From an uncultured Candidatus Melainabacteria bacterium (lineage in GTDB: Bacteria; Cyanobacteriota; Vampirovibrionia; Gastranaerophilales; Gastranaerophilaceae), in the NCBI GenBank assembly GCA_934692295.1, contig CAKUTL010000052.1, positions 1 through 10,118 of the forward strand: a DNA stretch of 10,118 nucleotides, given 5' to 3'. Under the pieces are notes generated by a model. That model was not told the origin of the DNA. It ran no database searches and saw only the letters and a list, made by a program, of their open reading frames with translations. This document shows positions 1 through 6,656 of the stretch, one piece after another. The position numbers were made by a program, and so were the translations under genes. The stretch's first letter is position 1. The number at the start of each line of letters is the position of its first letter.

Positions 1-68
1 TTCTCTGAATAATAGATATAGCGTATATTTAAGAGTATATCCTTTTGAAAACCTTGAGTATATAAGGA

Positions 69-935
69 TTATAAGCTATTATTTAATTTTGCAAATTTAA
101 CATTTTGGTAGAAATATTGCAAAATTTGGTATGCGTTATAGCCTTGTTTTGCTAAGTTGTTTGCACCGTGTTGGGACATTCCGACTCCGTGTCCGTTTTT
201 CTTTACGTTGTCATCAAATGATGGCACAGAGTGTAAATATGGAGCAGAACCTCCCCAAACTGAAGTACTTGTCATTCCTCCTGCTGAAGCAGAATAGTAC
301 GCTGAAATGATTTTCATATCATAAGTTAAAACAAGTCCATAAGTTTCTTCTACGGCTTTATTTGTTTTGTTTGTTTCAACAGAAGCTCCACCATATGCTT
401 GGTCTTCGGTGTTGTCTTTCAAATCATATCCATTTTTTGCTTGTTTCCCAAGGTTTGCAAGTGCAAAACTTCTTGCTGCAATTGCTTGAGCCTTAAGGGC
501 TTCAAATTCCCAAGATGCTGGCATTTCAGATGGCACAACACCTTTTAAATAGTTCTCAAGGTCAATATCATTGATTACGGTTAAATTTCCGTTAACAGCT
601 TTAACCATAAGTTTTCCGTGATACCATTTACCTTTTGTACTTACGTAACCTTCTGTATCTGGACGTAAAACAATTGAATCTGTTCCAAGCGAATAAAAAT
701 GTCCGCCACTTTTTACGGCAATTTGATTTTTATAAGGAACTAAAACATAACCTTTCATTGCATCGGATGTACATACTGTTTTGTTTGTGTGAACATCTAT
801 CATTCTGCCGTTTACGTTTGTTCCAACTCCTGCTTGGTCAACATTTGTAAGTAATCCGATTTTTATGGCATAACTCGGATTTGCAATAATTAAATTTATA
901 ACTAATACTGTTAGTGTAATTAAAATCTTTTTCAT
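69..935 (-). CDS. Secreted SpoIID/LytB-domain peptidoglycan lytic enzyme, compact form
   Basis: The 288-residue protein starts with a clear signal peptide (K2-K3, hydrophobic core 4-18, likely cleavage after SYA at 21-23), so it should act outside the cytoplasmic membrane. The SpoIID core follows: a conserved stretch around 126-158 with PSEMP (135-139), where E137 matches the catalytic glutamate of SpoIID; then SASAGG (215-220) and the HGVGMSQHGA signature (249-258). In the family, SpoIID is a lytic transglycosylase that cuts glycan strands stripped of stem peptides. Family members usually carry several dozen residues between the 'PYL-SVPS' segment and the HGVGMSQ motif; here only a few residues separate them (240-248), so the fold is compact. 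There is no Shine-Dalgarno before the ATG; an extended -10-like TGCTAAAAT ends 7 bases upstream. The Slt-like gene lies 57 bases upstream on the same strand. A sporulation role is unlikely, since no sporulation genes are nearby; general wall remodelling is inferred. Confidence 0.9.
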   Translation of the reverse strand: MKKILITLTVLVINLIIANPSYAIKIGLLTNVDQAGVGTNVNGRMIDVHTNKTVCTSDAMKGYVLVPYKNQIAVKSGGHFYSLGTDSIVLRPDTEGYVSTKGKWYHGKLMVKAVNGNLTVINDIDLENYLKGVVPSEMPASWEFEALKAQAIAARSFALANLGKQAKNGYDLKDNTEDQAYGGASVETNKTNKAVEETYGLVLTYDMKIISAYYSASAGGMTSTSVWGGSAPYLHSVPSFDDNVKKNGHGVGMSQHGANNLAKQGYNAYQILQYFYQNVKFAKLNNSL

Positions 936-942
936 AGGTATT

Positions 943-951
943 ATTTTAGCA
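943..951 (-). promoter_or_regulatory. Extended -10 promoter element abutting the SpoIID-like gene
   Basis: Read on the minus strand this is TGC-TAAAAT, ending 7 bases before the ATG at 935. A start point 7 bases beyond the hexamer would fall at or next to the A of the ATG, so the mRNA would have no leader. No convincing -35 was found. Sequence pattern only; no transcript data. Confidence 0.42.
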
Positions 952-992
952 CTTTACTGGAAAAAGTAATAAATCAAATGTATGATTTTTCT

Positions 993-2978
993 CTATTTTT
1001 GGTAAATTCTTGTGTAATTCCAATAGCTTTTGAAAACTTTTTTTACGTATGTTTTTGTTTCTTCATATGGAATTTGTTCAACAAATTCATCAGTATCAGA
1101 ATATGCTAGGGATGATTTCCACTTTGTAACAGAACCAATGCCACCATTGTACGCTGCAATTGCTGAAATATCTTTATTCCCAAGCATTCCTCTTATTGTT
1201 GAATAATACATGTTTCCTATTTTAACGTTTAATTCTGGATTAAATAAGTAACTTGTATTAAAGGAAATTCCGTTTTTTTCTCCAATATCGTGTGCTGTTG
1301 CAGGCATCAATTGCATTAAACCAATTGCTCCAACTCCACTTTGGGCATCGGTATTAAAAAAGCTTTCTTCTCTAATTAGTGCCATCATTAATGCGTCATT
1401 GTTTTGATATTGAGAAGATATTTTTTGCACTTGTTTGTAATAATTAAGCGGATATACAAGACGCCATCTAAGGTCTGTTTTTGGTGGCTTGGTTTCAAGT
1501 TTAGCCATTGCTTCTTGTGCTATATGAGCAGATGCTGCATAGTTCCCTTTTTGGTATTCAACCCAGCTTTTTATAAATTCATCTTTTGACAATTTTGCAA
1601 CCATGTCATAATCTTCTACGTCCATCAAATTGTGCATAACTCCGTTTTTGATAGGTTTGCGATAAGGATATTCAACCGTTTTATATTCAAGTGGTGTTGA
1701 AATTGTAGAATTTGTAACTCCTTTAATTATCCAAAAAGCTCTGTAAGCATAATATGAATCAGGATAATTATTAATTAGATTTTGAAAATATTTTGCACTT
1801 TCAAGGCTATTATATTTTTGTTCTATCTTGCCTTCCCAAAACATAATCATAGGTGCATCCGGAGTGTTTGGATATTTTACAAGATAATCTCTTCCAAGTT
1901 GTCTAGCGTATGTATAATCTTTATTTGCAATCCTGTTGAAAAATAAATGTGAAAGAGCATTTTGTGCATAATTCCCGTTAGGGAAGTTTTGGTATAAATC
2001 TCTGTAACAAGAATATTGTTGTTCTGGAGTTAATTTTTCGCATTTTAAAGTCCAAATGTAATCTTTATTTTTCCCTTTTGCTTTAGAAAATAAATCATAC
2101 ATTAATTTATTTGAACTGTCATCAAGTTTTAAATAATCATCAACAGCTCTTTTGTAGTCCTCTGGGTTAATATTTTCAGCATATTTTGCGACGCCTTCTT
2201 CAATTTGAGGTTTTACTTTTGAGTAGTCGTGTTTTGCTATTGCATTTGAAACTTTTATAGTCCAACTGTCGCTCTGTTGTGTTTTTTCTAACGCCTTGTT
2301 TGTATCATTATATAATTTTGCCAAGTAGTACGCTCTTGCAACAAGAGTATAGTCTTTTGAGGACATTTCCGGATTGAATTTTATCCAGTTATTGGCAACA
2401 TTTACAGCAAGTCTTCCATCAGGGTATTTTTCAAGATAGTTTCTGAAAGATTTTTCTATGTGTTCGGATTTTCCTTTTTTGAATAGCTTTTTGCTTGAGT
2501 ATCTTAATTTGAGGGCATCAATTCTTGCTATATAATATTCGGATGCAATTTTATAATCTTCATCCATGTTTGAATTTACAATGGTTTTGAAATATTTTTT
2601 TGCAAGGTTTGGATTATCATCAATTAATAATTGTCCTGCAAGATATTTTGATTCAAGACTTAACCCAGAAGAAGGATAATGTCTGAATAGTGATTGATAA
2701 CGTTTTAATTCGGATTTCGAATCTCCAAGAGCTTTGGCACATTGTGCTTGTCTATAAATTGCTATCGGTTTTAAATTTGAAGTGTATCCGATTTTAGAAA
2801 AAAGGTAGTATGAATTTGAGTAGTTTCCATTTTCATAATCTCTAAGTGCTTGTTTATATATTCTTGTAGTCTTCCATTTAGGTTGAATAATATTAAAAAA
2901 ATAAAATCCGGAAAGAAAACAAATTGCAAGAATTGCAACAGATATTGACTTTTTATCTTTCAAATTTAATCCTGACAT
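993..2978 (-). CDS. Membrane-anchored soluble-lytic-transglycosylase (Slt70-like) protein
   Basis: This 661-residue protein cleaves the MurNAc-GlcNAc bond of peptidoglycan with formation of 1,6-anhydro ends, judging by its family. Residues 12-31 form one hydrophobic anchor. Residues 35 to about 500 are helical, tetratricopeptide-like repeats rich in Tyr/Ala/Leu with recurring 'YP(N/D)' turns, like the alpha-superhelical U and L domains of Slt70. The C-terminal SLT domain (about 510-661) has IREES (535-539) with catalytic E538, GLMQLMPAT (553-561) and AYNGG (609-613). The total length is close to Slt70 (about 620 to 650 residues). C20 follows LAI rather than a good lipobox, so an uncleaved anchor is preferred over a lipoprotein. 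There is no Shine-Dalgarno upstream. The gene precedes the SpoIID-like gene on the same strand, pairing two glycan-cutting enzymes. Confidence 0.93.
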   Translation of the reverse strand: MSGLNLKDKKSISVAILAICFLSGFYFFNIIQPKWKTTRIYKQALRDYENGNYSNSYYLFSKIGYTSNLKPIAIYRQAQCAKALGDSKSELKRYQSLFRHYPSSGLSLESKYLAGQLLIDDNPNLAKKYFKTIVNSNMDEDYKIASEYYIARIDALKLRYSSKKLFKKGKSEHIEKSFRNYLEKYPDGRLAVNVANNWIKFNPEMSSKDYTLVARAYYLAKLYNDTNKALEKTQQSDSWTIKVSNAIAKHDYSKVKPQIEEGVAKYAENINPEDYKRAVDDYLKLDDSSNKLMYDLFSKAKGKNKDYIWTLKCEKLTPEQQYSCYRDLYQNFPNGNYAQNALSHLFFNRIANKDYTYARQLGRDYLVKYPNTPDAPMIMFWEGKIEQKYNSLESAKYFQNLINNYPDSYYAYRAFWIIKGVTNSTISTPLEYKTVEYPYRKPIKNGVMHNLMDVEDYDMVAKLSKDEFIKSWVEYQKGNYAASAHIAQEAMAKLETKPPKTDLRWRLVYPLNYYKQVQKISSQYQNNDALMMALIREESFFNTDAQSGVGAIGLMQLMPATAHDIGEKNGISFNTSYLFNPELNVKIGNMYYSTIRGMLGNKDISAIAAYNGGIGSVTKWKSSLAYSDTDEFVEQIPYEETKTYVKKVFKSYWNYTRIYQK

Positions 2979-2987
2979 AGTATCTAA

Positions 2988-3015
2988 AGTGTACCAAATT
3001 AACCGTAAAAGTAAA
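2988..3015 (-). promoter_or_regulatory. Candidate promoter of the Slt-like gene
   Basis: On the minus strand, TTTACT (3010-3015) is followed after 16 bases by TACACT (2988-2993), preceded by TGG, an extended -10 arrangement. The hexamer ends 9 bases before the ATG, predicting a leader of only about 2-3 bases. Match to consensus is moderate. Confidence 0.35.
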
Positions 3016-3024
3016 AATTTTTAT

Positions 3025-3055
3025 CAATTATTTACAATCTTCTTTTAAATAATTG
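3025..3055. repeat. 10-bp inverted repeat in the slt/mscS divergent promoter region
   Basis: CAATTATTTA (3025-3034) and TAAATAATTG (3046-3055) are perfect inverted copies separated by 11 bases. They lie immediately upstream of the mscS -10 and overlap where its -35 should be, a position suited to an operator. Both arms are AT-rich, so a chance origin is possible. Confidence 0.45.
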
Positions 3056-3070
3056 TTCAGTCCTTATAAT
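3043..3070 (+). promoter_or_regulatory. Candidate promoter of the MscS-like / rlmH unit
   Basis: A perfect -10 TATAAT lies at 3065-3070, with a weak -35 TTTTAA at 3043-3048 (16-base spacing). The predicted start near 3077 leaves about 19 bases of leader, containing the AGGAG ribosome binding site at 3081-3085. Confidence 0.5.
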
Positions 3071-3095
3071 ATAATTTGACAGGAGAAATAACACA

Positions 3096-3917
3096 ATGCC
3101 AAACTGGGAAAAAGGGCTTATCGCCATAGCTATAAATCTAGTACTCATTATAATTTTATTTAAAGTTATAGATGTAATTGATAGAAAAGTCAGATTAAAA
3201 ATTCAAAATGAAGAATCAAATTCTCCATTGTTGAGATTTATTCCTATTATAATGAAATTGTTGAAGGCTGTTTTACTATTCATTGCTTTCACCGGATTTT
3301 TACAAAGCCAAGGTTATTCTGTTTCTTCTATCTTAGCCGGTTTTGGAATCGGTGGTATCGCTGTAGGTATGGCTGCAAAAGATGCTTTAGCTAATATCTT
3401 TGGTAGTATTGAAATTCTTTCAGACCATGTTTATAAGGTTGGGGATTACGTAAAGGTTGATGGTATAGAAGGTTATGTAGAAGATATAAATATTCGTTCT
3501 ACTAAAATCAGAGATTTGGATAATTTCTTGATTTCTGTACCGAATAATGTTGCCGCTAATGTTGTGATTACAAATGTTTCAAGGGCGAAGAAAAGGTTTA
3601 TCAACGTGATGTTCGGCGTTACATATTCTACTGATAATGAGTCTTTGAAAAAGGCACAAGAAATATTGAAGGAAGTTGCTCTTGCCCATAAAGAAATTCA
3701 TAAAGATTTTGTTGTTGCTATTCATGATTTGGGTGATAGTTCCATAAATATCAGATTTAGAGGTTATGTAAAATCAGGTTCTTATGAAAAATTCTTGAAA
3801 GTTCGAGGAGAATTTTTAGGCGATGTTATAAAAAGATATAGAGAAGCTAATATTGATTTTGCATTCCCATCTCAGTCAATTTATATAGAAAGTGATTATA
3901 CCAAAGTTGAAGATTAA
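3096..3917 (+). CDS. MscS-family small-conductance mechanosensitive ion channel
   Basis: The 273-residue protein matches minimal MscS channels in length and plan. Membrane segments lie at about 7-27 and 51-69, with the pore helix at about 77-105. The pore helix shows the Gly/Ala-rich GFGIGGIAVGMAAKDALAN signature (82-100) typical of MscS TM3. The beta domain follows, with VGDYVKVDGIEGYVEDI (115-131), RST (134-136) and VPN (148-150), then the alpha/beta C-terminal domain ending in FPSQSIY. The channel releases solutes when membrane tension rises on hypo-osmotic shock. Only three hydrophobic segments are visible, so no extra N-terminal sensor domain is present. The ATG follows AGGAG (3081-3085) with 10 bases between, which supports this start. 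Its 3' end overlaps the start of rlmH, so the two are probably co-transcribed. The functional link to rlmH is unknown and the pairing may be only positional. Confidence 0.94.
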   Translation: MPNWEKGLIAIAINLVLIIILFKVIDVIDRKVRLKIQNEESNSPLLRFIPIIMKLLKAVLLFIAFTGFLQSQGYSVSSILAGFGIGGIAVGMAAKDALANIFGSIEILSDHVYKVGDYVKVDGIEGYVEDINIRSTKIRDLDNFLISVPNNVAANVVITNVSRAKKRFINVMFGVTYSTDNESLKKAQEILKEVALAHKEIHKDFVVAIHDLGDSSINIRFRGYVKSGSYEKFLKVRGEFLGDVIKRYREANIDFAFPSQSIYIESDYTKVED

Positions 3918-4377
3918 AATTATAGCGTTAGGAAAAATTAAAGAAAAATTTTTGAAAGAAGGAATAAATGAGTTCTTGAAAAGGTTGACTCCTTACGCCT
4001 CTGTTTCAATTTTAGAATTAAACCCAATTGAAATAAAAGATGAAAATTTGACTGATAAGGTTTTGCTTGAGGAAGGTGAAAAAATTCTTTCTAATATCAA
4101 ACCTCAAGATTACGTAATCACTATGGAAATTAAGGGTAAACAATTTTCAAGTGAAGAGTTTGCGAAAGAAATTGAGGAAATAACCAACGATGGAACTCAA
4201 GAAATTGTATTTGTAATAGGTTCTTCTTGCGGGATAGGAAAAAATGTTTCTGATAGAGCAAATTTAAAAATGAGTATGTCTAAAATGACATTTTTGCATC
4301 AGTTTGCAAGACTTATTCTTGTTGAACAAATTTATCGAGCTTTTAAAATTATTAAAGGTGAAACTTACCATAAGTAA
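3907..4377 (+). CDS. rlmH: 23S rRNA (pseudouridine1915-N3)-methyltransferase RlmH
   Basis: RlmH is a SPOUT-class methyltransferase that uses S-adenosylmethionine to methylate pseudouridine 1915 in helix 69 of 23S rRNA, acting as a homodimer on the 70S ribosome. Visible family marks are the N-terminal KIKIIALGKIKEK stretch, the knotted SAM-binding segment FVIGSSCGIG (102-111), MSMSKMTF (122-129) and the C-terminal EQIYRAFKI with terminal YHK. From the TTG at 3907 the product is 156 residues, matching the family (about 155-160), and begins exactly where homologues begin. A GTG at 3892 in the same frame would add five residues and is the alternative start. Neither has a strong ribosome binding site. 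The reading frame overlaps the mscS stop by 11 bases (26 with GTG), suggesting translational coupling. The usual GG of the SAM loop is GS here, and the usual P before H in 'MTFPH' is L. Confidence 0.93.
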   Translation: MKIKIIALGKIKEKFLKEGINEFLKRLTPYASVSILELNPIEIKDENLTDKVLLEEGEKILSNIKPQDYVITMEIKGKQFSSEEFAKEIEEITNDGTQEIVFVIGSSCGIGKNVSDRANLKMSMSKMTFLHQFARLILVEQIYRAFKIIKGETYHK

Positions 4378-4379
4378 CA

Positions 4380-4413
4380 TTGCTTAATATTTGTTAATTA
4401 TTTAGCAATTTTT
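4380..4413 (+). terminator. Weak intrinsic terminator after rlmH
   Basis: TTGCTTAAT (4380-4388) can pair with ATTTAGCAA (4400-4408) with one mismatch and an 11-base loop, followed by five T. It starts 2 bases after the rlmH stop. The AT-rich stem makes it weak. Confidence 0.45.
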
Positions 4414-4418
4414 ATATT
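4391..4418 (+). promoter_or_regulatory. Candidate promoter of the 102-codon gene
   Basis: TTGTTA (4391-4396), a 16-base spacer and TATATT (4413-4418) fit a vegetative promoter. The -35 would sit in the loop of the rlmH terminator hairpin. Initiation would be near 4425, at the palindrome 4423-4436. Confidence 0.4.
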
Positions 4419-4422
4419 CACT

Positions 4423-4436
4423 GTCTTTATAAAGAC
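4423..4436. repeat. Perfect 14-bp palindrome GTCTTTATAAAGAC
   Basis: This fully symmetric 14-mer lies 27 bases before the ATG of the 102-codon gene. Flanking CACT and AGTG can extend it with a TGT bulge. It could be an operator for a dimeric regulator or a hairpin at the 5' end of the mRNA. Its right half plus one base, ATAAAGACT, recurs upstream of the gene at 9485. Confidence 0.5.
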
Positions 4437-4463
4437 TGTAGTGTTTATAGAAAGGATTAAAAT

Positions 4464-4772
4464 ATGAATACAAATATTGCTTCAGGTTTTTCTCAAAATT
4501 TCTCCGGTAGATACCAATTTGATGCGAATCAAGAAATGAAATCAGCAGAAGATTGCTTAAAAAGAGATTATGCGGTAGGTGCATTGTTGGGTGCTAATGA
4601 CAATGATGTAAATAAAGCATCTGCTAAAAAGTTGAATGAATTTATGAATGGAGAATACAAAACAAACCCATCTGCACCTTGCAAATTGGATATTGTTGTA
4701 GATGACAAATATGACAAAGATTTTGAAAAATTGATGGATGCAGTGGGTCAAAAATTTTCAAAAGTTGGGTAA
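4464..4772 (+). CDS. Small lineage-specific protein with an N-terminal 'NFSG' motif, unknown function
   Basis: I do not recognise a characterised family. The 102-residue product is hydrophilic, with no signal peptide or membrane segment. Near the N terminus it has SQNFSGRYQFDANQEM (10-25), which resembles the 'SF-x-G' signature in the products at 7285-7767 and 9485-10009. The rest looks helical (about 26-63) with a charged C-terminal half, and it has two cysteines (31 and 73). It starts at an ATG preceded by AAAGGA (4451-4456) with 7 bases between, and is flanked by its own candidate promoter and a strong terminator, so it is probably monocistronic. Good codon structure, the ribosome binding site and the terminator make it a real gene; the overlapping minus-strand frames have none of these. 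Confidence 0.82.
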   Translation: MNTNIASGFSQNFSGRYQFDANQEMKSAEDCLKRDYAVGALLGANDNDVNKASAKKLNEFMNGEYKTNPSAPCKLDIVVDDKYDKDFEKLMDAVGQKFSKVG

Positions 4773-4787
4773 ATAAATTTGATAAAC

Positions 4788-4821
4788 AAAACGGTCGGTC
4801 TAATGAAACCGACCGTTTTTT
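4788..4821 (+). terminator. Strong intrinsic terminator after the 102-codon gene
   Basis: AAAACGGTCGGT (4788-4799) pairs perfectly with ACCGACCGTTTT (4808-4819) around an 8-base loop, and a T run continues to 4821. The 12-bp stem has a GC-rich core that stands out in this AT-rich DNA. The flanking A and T tracts could let it work on both strands. Confidence 0.92.
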
Positions 4822-4856
4822 ATAATAAAAAATTATAAATTCATCCACAAAGTTTA

Positions 4857-4884
4857 TTGCGTATGAAACAATGTGTGCTATATT
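4857..4884 (+). promoter_or_regulatory. Candidate promoter of the M49-like peptidase operon
   Basis: TGC-TATATT (4876-4884) is an extended -10; TTGCGT (4857-4862) with a 16-base spacer may be the -35. Initiation near 4891 leaves about 30 bases of leader with the AGGAG site at 4909-4913. The better-looking TATAAT at 4901-4906 is too close to the ribosome binding site to serve this start. Confidence 0.45.
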
Positions 4885-4921
4885 AAATTTATAAAAAGTA
4901 TATAATATAGGAGAGCTTTAT

Positions 4922-6655
4922 ATGGAAAAATTTGAATTTAATTTGTCTATCCCAGAATTAGAAAAGAGAACTAACAAAGATTATTTGATTCACAAAAAGT
5001 TTTTGAAGGCTGATGCTCCGGAGTATTTAGCTTTAGCTGAAGGAGATAAAAAAGCTCTTGTTCATTTGTGTAAAGCTGCTGAAATTTTAGAAAAAATCAA
5101 TATGCAGCTTGATTGCAAACATAACTTAGAAGTTAAAGAATTTTTGGAAACTGAATCTGCAAAAGGTAATAAGCAAGCTAAATTAACAAAGATTTTATTT
5201 GATGCTCAAAAAGGTGTAAATGCCATAGATACAATGTCAAATACTATAAGACTTATCAAAGGAATTGAAGAAAAGCCAGGAAAAGGTGTTTATCCGGAAG
5301 ATTTATCTAAGGAAGAATTCCATACAGTTCTTTTAAGAATGTTGAATGAAGGAAAAGTTGACGAAGTTAGAGATATTTTAACTCAACGTTCAGTTGTAGT
5401 TCGAGCTGCAGAAGATTTAGCGGGAATTGATTATATTGATTATTTTAGCGAAGATTTTGCAAAAATGGCAGACGAACTTGATAAAGCTGCGGATGTTTCA
5501 ACTAATGCTGATTTTAATGAGTTTTTACGCCTTCAAGCTAAAGCTCTAAGAACAGCAGATCCTATGTTGGATGCTTATGCTGATAAAAAATGGGCAACTC
5601 TTCAAGATACTCCGTTAGAGTTTACTATCACACGTGAAAATTACGAAGATGAAATGACTGGTACAATCGTTGAAAATGAAGAATTGTCAGCAAAATTGAA
5701 AGAGTATAATATTTCCCCAATTCCTAAAGATTTCTTAGGTGGTAGAGTTGGAATTATCAATAAAAAAGGTACAGATGCTCTTATGGCAATAAAAAAATAT
5801 CTCCCAACTTTGGCTGATAACATGCCATACAAAGATGAATATGAACAAACTATTTCAGCAGAAGAAGATGCAAAACAAACAATGGTTGATGTTGATATGG
5901 TTATGGCTTCTGGTGATGTTGGGGAATATCGTGGAGGTATTACATTGGCAGAAAACCTTCCAAATTCAGACAAATTGTCTTTAACTATCGGAGGAGGAAG
6001 AAGAAATGTTTATCATAGACAAATTAGATTTATCAGTGATAAAAAGAAATTACAAGAAAGATTAGATGCAATTTTAGATAAAGAACAACATAAGTATTAC
6101 CTTGATGAAGCTGACCACTGGTTCACAATCGGGCATGAAAATGCACACTCTCTCGGACCAAAAGAAAGCAGTGAAAAATTAGGAAAATACAGAAATATAA
6201 TTGAAGAAAACAAAGCTGATATGGGTTCTTTGGCTTTTGTTGATTTATTAACAGAACTTGGTATGTACACTCAAGAACAACGCTTGCAAATTATTGTTAC
6301 AACGGTTGCAGATAACTTCTTGAAATCTAAACCAACGATGTCCCAAGCTCACAGAGTTAGAACGGTTATGCAAAATAAATATTTTGCTGAACGTGGAGGA
6401 TATACGATTACAAAAGATGGTAAAATCCACGTAAATATTGATAAAGCGGTTCCGATTGCAAAAGAAATGTTAGCTGAAATTATTAGAATTCAAATCGATG
6501 GAGATTTTAATAAGGCTGAAAAATATGTGATGGACAACTTTGTTTGGTCTGATAATATGGAACTAATTGCTAAAAAACTTCAAAAAGTTTCAAAAGCGTT
6601 GAATGGAACATTGGAAACAGAATTGGCTGACAAATTATTAAAAGGAGAAATATAA
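4922..6655 (+). CDS. M49-like (dipeptidyl peptidase III-related) zinc metallopeptidase, cytosolic
   Basis: The 577-residue protein has no signal peptide or membrane segment. A zinc site is visible as HENAH (405-409) followed by IEENKAD (427-433). H405, H409 and probably E429 would be the zinc ligands and E406 the catalytic base. This spacing, plus the LGP right after the motif and segments such as VYPEDLSKEEF (123-133), TRENYEDEM (237-245) and SGDVGEYRGG (330-339), recalls the bacterial relatives of family M49. Eukaryotic dipeptidyl peptidase III has a one-residue-longer HEXXXH; this protein has the HEXXH form. It would remove dipeptides from peptides in the cytosol if it behaves like the family. 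The start follows AGGAGAG (4909-4915). It is followed after one base by the TTG of a membrane protein gene, with an AAAGGAG site inside its own last codons, so the two are translationally linked. Substrate is unknown, and M49 assignment is by motif memory. Confidence 0.8.
   Translation: MEKFEFNLSIPELEKRTNKDYLIHKKFLKADAPEYLALAEGDKKALVHLCKAAEILEKINMQLDCKHNLEVKEFLETESAKGNKQAKLTKILFDAQKGVNAIDTMSNTIRLIKGIEEKPGKGVYPEDLSKEEFHTVLLRMLNEGKVDEVRDILTQRSVVVRAAEDLAGIDYIDYFSEDFAKMADELDKAADVSTNADFNEFLRLQAKALRTADPMLDAYADKKWATLQDTPLEFTITRENYEDEMTGTIVENEELSAKLKEYNISPIPKDFLGGRVGIINKKGTDALMAIKKYLPTLADNMPYKDEYEQTISAEEDAKQTMVDVDMVMASGDVGEYRGGITLAENLPNSDKLSLTIGGGRRNVYHRQIRFISDKKKLQERLDAILDKEQHKYYLDEADHWFTIGHENAHSLGPKESSEKLGKYRNIIEENKADMGSLAFVDLLTELGMYTQEQRLQIIVTTVADNFLKSKPTMSQAHRVRTVMQNKYFAERGGYTITKDGKIHVNIDKAVPIAKEMLAEIIRIQIDGDFNKAEKYVMDNFVWSDNMELIAKKLQKVSKALNGTLETELADKLLKGEI
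6641..6647 (+). promoter_or_regulatory. Ribosome binding site that fixes a TTG start
   Basis: AAAGGAG inside the 3' end of the peptidase gene lies 9 bases before the TTG at 6657. The nearest in-frame ATG (6690) lacks a comparable site, which argues for the TTG. Confidence 0.7.
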
Positions 6656-6656
6656 G

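Noticed and set aside
1..68. Possible terminator downstream of the SpoIID-like gene, with a direct repeat of GAGTATAT and ATCCTT/AAGGAT arms
   Set aside because: The arms are short and AT-rich with a long loop and no T run on the minus strand; I see no supportable element in these 68 bases.
635..850. 71-codon plus-strand frame inside the SpoIID-like gene
   Set aside because: Antisense shadow of a recognised domain.
69..935. Sporulation operon, from the SpoIID similarity
   Set aside because: No other sporulation gene is present, and SpoIID-domain proteins are common in non-spore-formers such as cyanobacteria.
2910..2925. Possible lipoprotein signal in the Slt-like protein around Cys20
   Set aside because: The residue before the cysteine is Ile, not Gly/Ala/Ser, so the lipobox is poor; a plain membrane anchor fits better.
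4402..4848. Three overlapping minus-strand open frames opposite the 102-codon gene
   Set aside because: They have no ribosome binding site, run through the terminator hairpin, and their products look like antisense of the plus-strand gene, which has its own start signal and terminator.
4901..4906. TATAAT as the -10 of the peptidase operon
   Set aside because: It would start transcription inside the ribosome binding site at 4909-4915; the extended -10 at 4876-4884 fits better.
5641..5973. 110-codon minus-strand frame inside the M49-like peptidase gene
   Set aside because: Ser/Ile-rich shadow of a well-supported gene with recognisable catalytic motifs; no start signals.
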